This document shows positions 8,375-16,871 of a DNA stretch of 34,164 nucleotides, piece after piece. Source of the DNA: Mucilaginibacter lacusdianchii (GTDB lineage Bacteria; Bacteroidota; Bacteroidia; Sphingobacteriales; Sphingobacteriaceae). A program made the translations under genes and the position numbers. Under the pieces are notes generated by a model. The model saw only the letters and a program-made list of their open reading frames with translations, had not been told where the DNA came from and did not search any database. The DNA is taken from assembly GCF_009770985.1 (NCBI RefSeq), contig NZ_WSRW01000012.1, forward strand, positions 1 through 34,164, written 5' to 3'. Positions within the stretch are counted from its first letter, which is position 1. The number at the start of each line of letters is the position of its first letter.

Positions 8375-9430
8375 TCAATGGTTTTGCAGCGTCCGCATGT
8401 CCACTACAAAACGGTACTTCACGTCGCCTTTTTCCAGGCGCTTGAAAGCCTGATCTACGTCCTGAATGGCAATGGTTTCGATGTCCGCGGTAATCCCCCT
8501 TTCCGCGCAAAAGTCCAGCATTTCCTGCGTTTCGCCGATGCCGCCGATATTGGAGCCGGCAACGGCTTTCCGTCCATGTACCACGTTTCCTGCACCCATG
8601 GGCAGCTGCTCCGGCGGTAAGCCGACCAGCACCAGTGTACCGTCAACCCGTAGCTGATGCAGATAGACATTGATGTCATGCTGAGCAGAAACCGTGTCGA
8701 TAATTAAGTCCAGCTTACCGGACTGAGGCATCCGGTCTGCATCCGTTGACAAGAACACCTCTGTGGCACCCAATGCCCGTGCATCGTCTGCTTTGGCCTC
8801 CGATGTGGTAAATACGGTAACCTCGGCGCCCATCGCGCTCGCCATTTTGATTGCCAGGTGACCGAGCCCGCCAATACCAATAACGCCGACCTTCGATCCC
8901 GCGCCTGCTTTCCAATGGCGGAGCGGAGAGTAGACCGTGATACCCGCGCACAGCAAAGGGGCTGCCGCTGCGGCGTCCAAACCGCCGGGAACGCGCAGCA
9001 CATAATTTTGATCGACGATGATACGCTCTGAAAAACCGCCGAAAGTGTGTCCGCCCAAATGCTTATCCGGCCAGCCGAACACGACCGTGTTACCGGGTTC
9101 ACAAAACTGTTCCAGACCCGCCTGACAATAGGCACAGTGCCTGCAGGAATCCACCAAACAGCCGACGCCGGTCACATCGCCCACTTTAAATTTGGTAACT
9201 TGGTCCCCAGCCGCTGTCACCCGGCCGACAATTTCGTGCCCTGGCACAATCGGGTAAACTGCCCCGCCCCAGTCGTTCCGCAGCACATGCAAATCGGTGT
9301 GGCATATACCGCAATACAAAATTTCGATTTCTACATCCTCCGGAAGTAGTGTCCTGCGCGGAATCTGCATCGGTGAGAGCGATTCCTCAGCGGACGCGGT
9401 GCCATAGGCTTTGACTTCTTTGGTTTCCAT
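8375..9430 (-). CDS. Zinc-dependent NAD(P) alcohol dehydrogenase (YahK/CAD type)
   Basis: This 351-residue medium-chain dehydrogenase is cytoplasmic, with no signal peptide. Catalytic zinc ligands are Cys40 (CGICHTD), His65-Glu66 (PGHEIVGRV) and a cysteine at about 160 (LLCAGITVYSPL). Structural zinc cysteines lie at about 96, 99, 102 and 110. The Rossmann motif GIGGLGHLA is near residue 185. Family members (E. coli YahK, cinnamyl alcohol dehydrogenases) reduce a broad range of aldehydes with NADPH. Its promoter region carries operator copy A of the AraC-type motif at 9539-9566 with a -7 box at 9501-9508, so it is predicted to be induced with the AKR/cupin and SDR operons. Confidence 0.92.
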   Translation of the reverse strand: METKEVKAYGTASAEESLSPMQIPRRTLLPEDVEIEILYCGICHTDLHVLRNDWGGAVYPIVPGHEIVGRVTAAGDQVTKFKVGDVTGVGCLVDSCRHCAYCQAGLEQFCEPGNTVVFGWPDKHLGGHTFGGFSERIIVDQNYVLRVPGGLDAAAAAPLLCAGITVYSPLRHWKAGAGSKVGVIGIGGLGHLAIKMASAMGAEVTVFTTSEAKADDARALGATEVFLSTDADRMPQSGKLDLIIDTVSAQHDINVYLHQLRVDGTLVLVGLPPEQLPMGAGNVVHGRKAVAGSNIGGIGETQEMLDFCAERGITADIETIAIQDVDQAFKRLEKGDVKYRFVVDMRTLQNH

Positions 9431-9500
9431 ATCAGTTCATTTTTAATTCTTAATCCAATCACAGTGGACGGTCAGTGACCACCTGAAAGAACGGCAAAAA

Positions 9501-9566
9501 CAAATGTCTTACCTTTTGCATGGCGATATGGTATACAGATTACGGATATGTATACCATTTTTACGG
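9501..9566 (-). promoter_or_regulatory. Operator A and promoter of the alcohol dehydrogenase gene
   Basis: Half-sites ATTACGG (9539-9545) and TTTACGG (9560-9566) form a direct repeat with a 21-bp period. The arms between them share the TATACCATT stretch with the other three copies in this window. Read on the minus strand, a GACATTTG box (plus-strand CAAATGTC, 9501-9508) resembles the Bacteroidota -7 element TAnnTTTG. The CAAA lies 38 bp from the first half-site, exactly as in the other copies, which puts the operator against the -35 region, as for a class II activator. The predicted leader is about 65 nt. Confidence 0.75.
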
Positions 9567-9919
9567 ATTCAAGTATCTTCAACAAGCAACCAGCCCAAAC
9601 CCCCGGCTTTGACCAAACGGTAAAGAGGGCATTAGTCGGTATTTCTTAATTCCCGCTATTGAAGAAAGAATAAGCCACGAAAAGCGTTGAAAAGAATTGA
9701 ACAGATGAGGCCGAATGAGCCTGGAGGTGGTGGATTTGGGAACAAGCCTGGTGGAATGGCTTCCATACTATCGGGCTGGCCATTTCCCGACCCTGTCACC
9801 GTAGCTGTGGCGAACACTGATGATAGGCCAAACAACATAAAGTTCCACGTTACCTTTAAAAGCATTAGCACGGGTGATTCCATCCCGCTCAATCACGGCC
9901 GCATAGCGAATCCGAAGAT
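9567..9919. other. Intergenic stretch without a recognised gene
   Basis: No recognisable gene is seen here. Overlapping open frames exist on both strands (78 residues minus at 9656-9892; 83 residues plus at 9687-9938; 77 residues minus at 9768-10001), but none has a recognised domain or a good start context, and they shadow one another. The plus frame has a Gly/Pro-rich start. The region lies between the end of the molybdenum enzyme operon and the alcohol dehydrogenase promoter and may be a decayed gene; I cannot name its parent. Confidence 0.4.
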
Positions 9920-9954
9920 GAAAACAACGGAGGTGTAAGAGTTGCTCACCTCCG
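9920..9954 (-). terminator. Likely intrinsic terminator of the paoABC-like operon
   Basis: Arms CGGAGGTG (9928-9935) and CACCTCCG (9947-9954) form an 8-bp GC-rich stem with an 11-base loop. On the minus strand the stem is followed by TTGTTTTC, a T-rich tail, so it would stop leftward transcription from the molybdenum oxidoreductase genes about 230 bp past their last stop codon. It also shields the alcohol dehydrogenase promoter downstream. Confidence 0.55.
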
Positions 9955-10023
9955 CTAAGACCACAGGCTACAGCACGGGTGCGGATGCAGAAAGCTGGCA
10001 TATGGTAGTGGCAACTATCAGTT

Positions 10024-10049
10024 GTCGGCGGCTCATATGAACCGCCGAC
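10024..10049. repeat. 26-bp near-perfect palindrome
   Basis: Arms GTCGGCGG and CCGCCGAC flank a TCATATGA core, with one mismatched pair. There is no T-run on either side, so it is either an extra RNA hairpin at the 3' end of the molybdenum oxidoreductase transcript or a protein-binding palindrome. A smaller hairpin (CAACT/AGTTG) adjoins it on the left. Confidence 0.45.
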
Positions 10050-10181
10050 CGACCAAGCGAGAAGGCCCGCTCGGATAGAATCAGCTTACCAAGATGGTCT
10101 TGCGCCCGCATCCGGCTTACTTTTTAACAGCTTCCGGTTGGTATAGGATGCCCTGTTTTAACCAACTAAGCGCTGGCAAAC

Positions 10182-12521
10182 CTAGGCGGCAGGCATCTTT
10201 TCAATCAGTTTCTCAGGACGTATCGGCAATTCCCGTATCCGAACCCCTGTTGCATGATACACCGCATTGACAATGGCGGCTGCCAGCCCGGTGATCCCGA
10301 TCTCTCCGACCCCGCGTGCCCCAATGGGCGAAATCAGTGTATCAGGTTCATCAATAAACTTTACTTCGAAACTGCCCATATCTGCATGGACAGGTACGAG
10401 GTAATTCGCCAGATCCCGGGTAATGATACGACCACGGTTAGGATCATATTCGGAACCTTCCATCAGTGCCATACCGATCCCGAAAATCTGACCGCCCATA
10501 ATTTGATTAGCGGCGGTTTTTTGGTTCATCACCTTACCCACATCCATCACGCCAACAACTTTGTCGATATACACTTTGCCAAGTTCAGGATCGACCAAGA
10601 CTTTTACAAACTGCGCGCCAAAAGAATGGAAAGAGTATTTTTTCCGGTCTACCGCCTCGTCAGCCTTAACAGCCGGGTTGTTTTTACTTTCCTCTGTTGC
10701 CGTATCATCGCCGCCGCCTGCTGCTGGGTTAGCTTCCGAGGTTTCCCTGGTCGTTGCGTTAGTAACCGCCTGGGCTTCCACTTGGTTCATATGGTTACGG
10801 CTCATCACCTGCAAATAGGATTCACCTTTGCTGTTATTTGTTCTGGATACGAGCTTGCCATCGATTAAGATTACATCCTCTTTGCTTTGTTTATATAGCG
10901 GGGAGGCTTGATCAGCAACCGCAGCCTCAATCACCTTACCTAGAGCGCCTAACGCCGAGGCACGAATAGCGGGGCCAACGCTGGCGGTAGCCTGTGAGCC
11001 GCCGGAAATGGCACCCTGCGGAAAATCACTGTCTCCCAGCATGATCTTTACTTTGTCCAGCGGCAGGTTCAGCGTGTCAGCTGCAAGCTGGGTCATGACC
11101 GTATAAGTGCCTGTACCAATATCTTGGCTTGAACACATAATCTCCGCATGGCCGTCCGCATATAAAATTGCCTTGGCCGAAGATTTGGCCCGGTTACCCG
11201 GATAGGTAGCCGTTGCCATACCGTAACCCACCAGGAAACGCCCCTCCTTCATCGAACGCGGAACAGGGTTACGCCCGAACCAGCCGATCGCGTCGGCCCC
11301 CTGCTGATAACATTCTTTCAGTTTCTTCAGTGAAAATGGTTTGTTCTTTTGTGGGTCGATATCCGCGTGGTTGACCAACCTAAGCTGAACAGGGTCCATT
11401 TGGAGCTTATAGGCGAGTTCATCAAGTGCGACCTCCAAACTAAACACGCCCGGCGCTTCTCCCGGCGCACGCATAGCAGTGGGCGTTCCCCTGTTAAGCC
11501 GAATCAGGCTATGGGTAATATTAACGTTCGGACAGGCGTACAACATGCCCGATGCTTTGCCTGCAGGTTCGAAAAAATCATCCACAAATGAAGTTTCAGT
11601 CATGGTTTCATGCTGGAAAGCGGTGAGTTTGCCGCTTTGGTCCGCTGCCAAAGTAACCTGTTGGGTGGTTTGACCCCGGCGGCCTGTCGTTGTAAATAAT
11701 TGCTGACGGGTAAGTACTAATTTCACCGGACGGTTCACCAGTTTGGCTGCCATGGCGGTCATGACGGTATGCGGCCATTGAAATCCTTTGGAACCGAAGC
11801 CGCCGCCAATATAGTATGATATCACCCGTACATTTTCTTTAGGTAACCCCAACAAAGAAGTTAATAATTTCTGGCTGCCATATACGGCCTGCGTAGCATC
11901 ATAGACCGTCAGCTTTTCACCCTTCCACTCAGCGATGCTGGCATGCGGCTCCATGGCATTATGATGATAGACTGGCGTCGTATAAGTTTCGGAAACACGG
12001 ACAGCCCCTTGCTGCAATCCGGAGGTCATATCGCCCCGTTTAATCTGGCTCTCTGCGCTGCCGCTGCCTTGTGCAGGCTTATATGCTTTAGCTTTATTAT
12101 TTTCGAACCCAATCGATGCATCCTGTTTATCATACCTCACTTTAACCAAAGAGGCCGCGTGCACCGCCTGCTCAAAAGTTTCGGCAATGACGACGGCAAT
12201 ATGCTGGCCATCATAAAAGATACGGTCACTTTGCAAAGGCAAAAGGTCTTTCTCTGCAAACTTACCCTGCCCGGCATCTGAAGTCGACGAAAAATGCAAT
12301 TGCATAGCGTTCTTGTAAGTCATTATCTCCAGAACACCGGGCGCTTTTTTGGCCAGCGTGGTGTCTATATTGCTGATACGACCTTTGGTAATGGTACTCA
12401 AAACGGATATACCATAAACCAAGCCGGGCAGTTGAAACTCTGCTGAATAGGTTGCCTTTCCGGTTACCTTCAGGCGTCCGTCTACACGGTCAACAGGTTG
12501 ACCTACTAATGGTGCGCTCAT
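10182..12521 (-). CDS. paoC: Molybdopterin-binding subunit of periplasmic aldehyde oxidoreductase (PaoC-like)
   Basis: The protein is 779 residues of the xanthine oxidase family large subunit, without its own signal. Visible features are the N-terminal RVDGRLKVTGKATYSAE, the GGGFGSKGFQWPH molybdopterin loop, RAPGEAPGVFSLE, GGSQATASVGPA and the catalytic glutamate in GARGVGEIG. In E. coli PaoABC this subunit binds molybdopterin cytosine dinucleotide and oxidises aromatic and aliphatic aldehydes. An acidic, low-complexity insertion (about residues 590-630, GGGDDTATEE) is atypical. A strong AGGAGG site lies seven bases before the ATG inside the end of the previous gene, and the genes overlap by ATGA, showing coupled translation. 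The subunit would be exported by the Tat signal of the small subunit. Confidence 0.88.
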   Translation of the reverse strand: MSAPLVGQPVDRVDGRLKVTGKATYSAEFQLPGLVYGISVLSTITKGRISNIDTTLAKKAPGVLEIMTYKNAMQLHFSSTSDAGQGKFAEKDLLPLQSDRIFYDGQHIAVVIAETFEQAVHAASLVKVRYDKQDASIGFENNKAKAYKPAQGSGSAESQIKRGDMTSGLQQGAVRVSETYTTPVYHHNAMEPHASIAEWKGEKLTVYDATQAVYGSQKLLTSLLGLPKENVRVISYYIGGGFGSKGFQWPHTVMTAMAAKLVNRPVKLVLTRQQLFTTTGRRGQTTQQVTLAADQSGKLTAFQHETMTETSFVDDFFEPAGKASGMLYACPNVNITHSLIRLNRGTPTAMRAPGEAPGVFSLEVALDELAYKLQMDPVQLRLVNHADIDPQKNKPFSLKKLKECYQQGADAIGWFGRNPVPRSMKEGRFLVGYGMATATYPGNRAKSSAKAILYADGHAEIMCSSQDIGTGTYTVMTQLAADTLNLPLDKVKIMLGDSDFPQGAISGGSQATASVGPAIRASALGALGKVIEAAVADQASPLYKQSKEDVILIDGKLVSRTNNSKGESYLQVMSRNHMNQVEAQAVTNATTRETSEANPAAGGGDDTATEESKNNPAVKADEAVDRKKYSFHSFGAQFVKVLVDPELGKVYIDKVVGVMDVGKVMNQKTAANQIMGGQIFGIGMALMEGSEYDPNRGRIITRDLANYLVPVHADMGSFEVKFIDEPDTLISPIGARGVGEIGITGLAAAIVNAVYHATGVRIRELPIRPEKLIEKMPAA

Positions 12522-13498
12522 ACTGCTCCTCCTAATTTGGTTAAGGCCTGTACCAGGGTACGTTTGGCCAATTCTATTTTAAATCCATTGTCTTTATAGG
12601 CTTTGGCACCTTTTAAGGCAGCCTGTGCTGCGGCTTGGTAAGTTGCCCGGTTGGCCGGTTTACCAATCAGCGCCTGTTCAGCGGCAATGGAGCGCCAGGG
12701 TTTCGTGCCGACTCCGCCCAGGGCGATTCGGGCCGATCGTATGGTGCCGCCCTGTATATCCAGCGCTACGGCAGCCGAGGCCAGCGCGAACTGGTACGAT
12801 GCCCGGTCCCGTGCCTTCAGATAATGTGATTTAGCCAGAAAAGGCAATACCTGCAGCTCGACCGAGGTGATGATTTCCCCAGGGCGCAGGTTATGCTCCA
12901 GGTGCGGCGTCTGGCCAGGCAGTAAATGAAAATCCGCAAAGGGTATAACACGTACGCCTTTAGGACCTTGCACGTTTATAGTTGCACCCAGGGCGGCCAT
13001 GGCCACGCACATATCACTGGGATGGGTGGCAATACACTGATCGCTGGTACCCAGTATGGCGTTTTCACGGTTATGACCAGGTATGGCCGAGCAGCCTGAA
13101 CCAGGCTCGCGCTTGTTGCAGGGAAACTGCGTATCATAAAAATACGGACAGCGGGTGCGCTGCATCAGGTTGCCACCCGTACTGGCAGCATTCCGCAACT
13201 GCGCGGAAGCCCCTGCCAGGATGGCCTCGGACAAGACTGGAAAATGCTCCATGATCAGGGGATGATAAGCCAGATCACTGTTCTTTACCAGGGTGCCTAT
13301 CCTGACATTACCGTTGGGCAACACCTCGATTTTGTCTAAAGCAAGCTGTTTGATGTCAACCAGGGAAGCGGGCTTTTCTATATACAACTTCATCAGATCG
13401 ATAAGGTTGGTGCCGCCTGCGATAAAGCGGCCGCCTGCAGTTGCCAGACTGATGGCTTGGGGGGTGCTTTGTGCACGGCTGAATTTGAATGGGTTCAT
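12518..13498 (-). CDS. paoB: FAD-binding subunit of periplasmic aldehyde oxidoreductase (PaoB-like)
   Basis: The protein is 326 residues of the xanthine dehydrogenase FAD subunit family. The flavin-binding motif IAGGTNLIDLMK is at 26-37, and LRNAASTGGNLMQRTRCPYF starts the second part. Four cysteines at about 117, 127, 136 and 155 match the extra [4Fe-4S] cluster insertion described for E. coli PaoB and related 4-hydroxybenzoyl-CoA reductases. It passes electrons from the iron-sulphur subunit to the external acceptor. The gene starts 13 bp after the small-subunit stop and overlaps the PaoC-like gene by four bases, forming a tight three-gene operon. Confidence 0.9.
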   Translation of the reverse strand: MNPFKFSRAQSTPQAISLATAGGRFIAGGTNLIDLMKLYIEKPASLVDIKQLALDKIEVLPNGNVRIGTLVKNSDLAYHPLIMEHFPVLSEAILAGASAQLRNAASTGGNLMQRTRCPYFYDTQFPCNKREPGSGCSAIPGHNRENAILGTSDQCIATHPSDMCVAMAALGATINVQGPKGVRVIPFADFHLLPGQTPHLEHNLRPGEIITSVELQVLPFLAKSHYLKARDRASYQFALASAAVALDIQGGTIRSARIALGGVGTKPWRSIAAEQALIGKPANRATYQAAAQAALKGAKAYKDNGFKIELAKRTLVQALTKLGGAV

Positions 13499-13511
13499 GG
13501 CTTATGCTGAT

Positions 13512-14159
13512 TTAGGCATTCATTTGTACTTCTTTAATGGCCTCCAGGATGTGCTGGTAAGCGCCGCAACGGCAGATATTACCGCTCATGGCTTCGCGTA
13601 TCTCTGCATCATTTTTGGCATGGCCTTCCTTCACCAGGCCCACGGCTGAACAAATTTGCCCCGGTGTGCAATAGCCGCATTGAAAAGCATCGTGCTTCAC
13701 AAAAGCTTCCTGCATCGGGTGCAGTTCCTCACCGTTCGCCAATCCTTCGATCGTTGTGACAGATGCTCCTTCGCACATCGCTACGAGTTGCAGGCAGGAA
13801 TTCATGCGGTGACCATCGATCAGCACGGTACAAGCACCGCATTGGCCATGGTCGCAACCTTTTTTGCTGCCGGGCAAACTCAATCGTTCGCGTAAAGCGT
13901 CCAGGAGCGTCACCCTGGAATCCATAGTCAAGGTTTGGGCTTTGCCGTTGATGGTCAGATGAGTCGTCACCAGCTCAGTTCCTAGACTTAACGGTTCGCC
14001 GGATTCTGCAACAGCCGGAACTGCGTTGGCCACCAGCGGTGTAACCGCTGCGGCGGCGCCGGCCAGACCCAGCTGGGCCAAAAACTTTCGCCGGCTGGAT
14101 CCACCTGAAGACCATTGGTCTTCACGAGAGGCATTCTCTTCAAATTTCTGATTCTCCAT
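13512..14159 (-). CDS. paoA: [2Fe-2S] subunit of periplasmic aldehyde oxidoreductase (PaoA-like), Tat-exported
   Basis: The start is the ATG at 14159, giving about 215 residues; the frame stays open 11 codons upstream. A Tat signal (SSRRKFLAQLGLAGAAAA, arginines at 23-24) is followed by a plant-type ferredoxin domain with cysteines at about 102, 107, 110 and 122. The helical domain binds the second cluster (QCGYC at 160-164, CRC at 196-198). In E. coli this subunit carries the export signal for the whole PaoABC trimer. No AraC-type operator was found in the 267-bp gap before it, so it may be read through from the AKR/cupin operon upstream or have its own promoter. Confidence 0.92.
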   Translation of the reverse strand: MENQKFEENASREDQWSSGGSSRRKFLAQLGLAGAAAAVTPLVANAVPAVAESGEPLSLGTELVTTHLTINGKAQTLTMDSRVTLLDALRERLSLPGSKKGCDHGQCGACTVLIDGHRMNSCLQLVAMCEGASVTTIEGLANGEELHPMQEAFVKHDAFQCGYCTPGQICSAVGLVKEGHAKNDAEIREAMSGNICRCGAYQHILEAIKEVQMNA

Positions 14160-14426
14160 GCGATAAAATTTAACGGGTAAGCTATTATGCAACGCTTTAC
14201 CGGAAACAATGTTTAGACATCAAAAGCACTAATAAGCGCGGAAAGGTGCTGGGCGGTCGGTTGATCTGGTCTGCGCACTGTCGGGAAAATTAATTCGGGC
14301 TAAAAACTTGTTCGACGCTTTTTGAAGCAATTTTGTTCTCGCCGTAAGGAAGCTATAATCTCCCCCTTTCCCGTTGAAGCGCCTTCATCAAGACAATAAA
14401 GCGGCTGCAGTTACCCCCGATCGCTT

Positions 14427-14924
14427 TTAATGCTGCTGCTGATTACCGGCCATTTTTACAGGCCGAAGCAAAGTTGAAAAGGTGAGGGACCCCATGTTCC
14501 ATTTACCATTTTCCTTCATGTAAACCTCCGTGACCATAAAAGCGTGGGTCACTTCATTGCCGCCAACTACCGCCAGCAGGTCTATGTCATTTAATAAAAT
14601 GGCTGTATTTCCGAAGATATTTACGGAAGCACCATAGACTTCAGCTTTCTTGTACCAGATCCCGCCACTTTTAATGGTATTCAATTCCTGGGTTTTGCCC
14701 CAGCTGCCGCCCATATGAACGAACACACATTTCTCGGCAAATAAGCCGTTCAGCGCATCGACATTCTTGTCGGCCATCCAGGTCCATTTGCTTTTCGACA
14801 GGTCCAGGACTGCCTGTTCCTCTTTGGTTGTGGTGGTGCCTGGTGAATTCGGCAGTTTCGCCTGCGCACGTGCTAACTGCAAGGTTGCTAGACAAAACAG
14901 CATTACAATAATTGCTTTTTTCAT
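14427..14924 (-). CDS. Exported NTF2/SnoaL-like protein (DUF4440 type)
   Basis: The protein is 165 residues with a signal peptide (residues 1-20, ending ARA-Q). The rest fits the small cone-shaped NTF2-like fold: an N-terminal helix (EEQAVLDLSKSKWTWMADKN), FAEKCVFVHMGG, and C-terminal strands with THAFMVTEVYMKENGKW. Such proteins are often annotated as ketosteroid isomerase-like, but no catalytic residue can be assigned here. It is the last gene of the AKR-cupin operon, 27 bp after the exported cupin, so it probably handles or binds the same small molecule (inference). Confidence 0.8.
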   Translation of the reverse strand: MKKAIIVMLFCLATLQLARAQAKLPNSPGTTTTKEEQAVLDLSKSKWTWMADKNVDALNGLFAEKCVFVHMGGSWGKTQELNTIKSGGIWYKKAEVYGASVNIFGNTAILLNDIDLLAVVGGNEVTHAFMVTEVYMKENGKWNMGSLTFSTLLRPVKMAGNQQQH

Positions 14925-14951
14925 CGGGTTGGTTTTATAATTGGTTTGTGG

Positions 14952-15410
14952 TTAGTTTCGGGCGCTGTTGTATTCCACGTCCGAGACACGCTGGAGCCAG
15001 ACGGTTTTGTTCTTTTTGCTGTTGGTGCTTACCGCGATGTAAGTAAAACTGCTTTTCGGTGCAGCACCGTGCCAGTGCGTTACGCCGGGAGCACATTTGA
15101 TGATATCCCCTTGGTGAACGACCTGTACCGGCTTTCCTTTTTCCTGGTAATATCCTGTTCCCTCGGTGATCATTAAGACCTGTCCGGCGGGATGAATGTG
15201 CCAGTCCAGCTTTGCACCGGGCGCAAACGTAGCCGTTGCTATGCCAATATCCAGCAGGCTGTCCGGCGGATTCAATTCTTTCAGCCACACGGTGCCCGTA
15301 TGATTATTGACTGTAGCAATTTCTCCTTTTGGGAAAATGGGTGTACGCTGCGAGAACGCAGCTGCACTTAGGAGGACTAAGCTCAACGTCAGCAATATCA
15401 GTGTTTTCAT
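14952..15410 (-). CDS. Exported single-domain cupin
   Basis: From the ATG at 15410 the protein is about 152 residues with a signal peptide (MKTLILLTLSLVLLSAAAFS). One cupin barrel follows, with likely metal ligands in DWHIHPAGQ and the HWHGA motif near the end. The sequence TGYYQEKGKPVQVVHQGD is almost shared with the cupin half of the fusion protein at 3752-4909, as is the terminal RVSDVEYN. Such cupins often bind a divalent metal and act as small isomerases, dioxygenases or lyases; the reaction is unknown. It lies 60 bp downstream of an aldo/keto reductase in the operon driven from operator B. Confidence 0.84.
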   Translation of the reverse strand: MKTLILLTLSLVLLSAAAFSQRTPIFPKGEIATVNNHTGTVWLKELNPPDSLLDIGIATATFAPGAKLDWHIHPAGQVLMITEGTGYYQEKGKPVQVVHQGDIIKCAPGVTHWHGAAPKSSFTYIAVSTNSKKNKTVWLQRVSDVEYNSARN

Positions 15411-15470
15411 AGGCTTATGGGTATAGTTGGTAACAAGGCGGAAAGCCTGCCTTCCGCCTTGCCGCATGGA

Positions 15471-16454
15471 TTAACGGTTGATCATTTTCTGTCCTTGTTC
15501 GTTGTAACGGTCGCCCTGTACCTCGACTTTTGAAACCGCTTCCTGAATCTGGCTGAGATCAGCAGGGGAAATTTCAATTTCTGCCGCGCCCAGATTTTCT
15601 TCCAGACGGTGCAGCTTCGTAGTACCAGGAATGGGAACGATCCACGGCTTTTGCGCCAGCAGCCAGGCTAAGGCAATCTGTGCCGGTGTTGCATTTTTAT
15701 CTGTTGCAATCCTAGCCAGCAAATCAACTAAAGCTTGATTGGCTTTGCGGTTCTCTTCTGAAAAACGGGGTACGGTGTTGCGAAAATCACTTTTGTCAAA
15801 CTGCGTATTTTCATTGATCGCACCGGTTAAAAAGCCTTTGCCTAAGGGGCTGAATGGGACGAAGCCAATACCCAACTCTTCCAGTGTGGGCAATATCTCT
15901 TGTTCCGGCTCACGCCACCAAAGGGAGTATTCACTTTGTAAAGCTGCTACCGGCTGCACCGCATGCGCCTTGCGAATAGATGCTGCACCGGCTTCAGACA
16001 TACCGAAATGTTTAACTTTTCCTTCTGCGATCAGGTCTTTGACAGCACCTGCTACATCTTCCATGGGCACGTTCGGATCAACCCGGTGCTGATAAAACAG
16101 GTCGATTGCATCAATACGTAAACGCTTAAGCGCGGCCTCTGCTACTTCGCGAATCCGTTCGGGCCGACTGTCAGCACCCAATCCCGGTTTGCCCTCTTTA
16201 AAGCCAAATTTCGTCGCAATGACTACCTGGTTGCGGTACGGCGCCAAAGCTTCACCCAGTAATTCTTCATTTTCAAACGGACCATAAGCTTCTGCCGTGT
16301 CGAAAAAGGTCACGCCACGTTCTACCGCTGCATGTAATAATTTAATGGCTTCACTCTTATCTGTTGCAGGGCCGTAGCCAAAGCTTAAGCCCATACAACC
16401 TAATCCCAAAGCAGATACTTCTAGTCCGCTATTTCCTAATTGTCTCTTTTTCAT
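15471..16454 (-). CDS. Aldo/keto reductase, cytoplasmic
   Basis: The protein is 327 residues with no export signal, in contrast to the two Tat-exported paralogues at 5741-8171. The family tetrad is present (FFDTAEAYGPFE with Asp and Tyr, IATKFGF with Lys, FYQHRVDP with His), as is VPIPGTTKLHRLEEN for binding the cofactor phosphate. The start MKKRQLGNSGLEVSALGLGCMG is typical of the AKR group that includes quinone- and methylglyoxal-reducing YajO/YghZ relatives; the real substrate is unknown. It begins 9 bp after a cupin gene and is the third gene of the operator B operon. Confidence 0.92.
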   Translation of the reverse strand: MKKRQLGNSGLEVSALGLGCMGLSFGYGPATDKSEAIKLLHAAVERGVTFFDTAEAYGPFENEELLGEALAPYRNQVVIATKFGFKEGKPGLGADSRPERIREVAEAALKRLRIDAIDLFYQHRVDPNVPMEDVAGAVKDLIAEGKVKHFGMSEAGAASIRKAHAVQPVAALQSEYSLWWREPEQEILPTLEELGIGFVPFSPLGKGFLTGAINENTQFDKSDFRNTVPRFSEENRKANQALVDLLARIATDKNATPAQIALAWLLAQKPWIVPIPGTTKLHRLEENLGAAEIEISPADLSQIQEAVSKVEVQGDRYNEQGQKMINR

Positions 16455-16463
16455 GTTTAATTT

Positions 16464-16859
16464 TTAACTGTTGTAATGTTCATCAGTTACCTGTTCCATC
16501 CAGTTTACGGGTGAGCCATTCTCTTTTTCCTGAACAGCAATGTGGCTCATAGCCGTAGTCGCAGTTGCGCCATGCCAGTGCTTTTCATTGGGTTCAAAGT
16601 AAACCACATCGCCCGGAAAGATATTCACTTTAGCATCACCTTCGCGCTGTATCCAACCTGCACCGGCGGTAATAATGATCGTTTGACCGTAAGGGTGCGT
16701 ATGCCAGGCCGTACGTGCGCCAGGTTCAAAGGTGACCAGCGCCATGGATACACGGGCAGGCTCAGGCGGTTCATTCAGGGCATCGATTCTTACCGTTCCT
16801 GTAAAATAATCAGCAGGACCTTTTGCTGAAGGTTTGGAGCCTATGCGTTGGATTTTCAT
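16464..16859 (-). CDS. Cytoplasmic single-domain cupin
   Basis: The protein is 131 residues without a signal peptide: one cupin barrel with AWHTHPYGQ and HWHGATATTAMSHIAV, matching the metal-site pattern of the other two cupins in this window. The central GWIQREGDAKVNIFPGD replaces their GYYQEKGKP segment. It sits 12 bp after the AKR5-type reductase and 9 bp before the next reductase, a tight reductase-cupin-reductase arrangement. Catalytic role unknown. Confidence 0.86.
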   Translation of the reverse strand: MKIQRIGSKPSAKGPADYFTGTVRIDALNEPPEPARVSMALVTFEPGARTAWHTHPYGQTIIITAGAGWIQREGDAKVNIFPGDVVYFEPNEKHWHGATATTAMSHIAVQEKENGSPVNWMEQVTDEHYNS

Positions 16860-16871
16860 AGTTGTAGCTGC

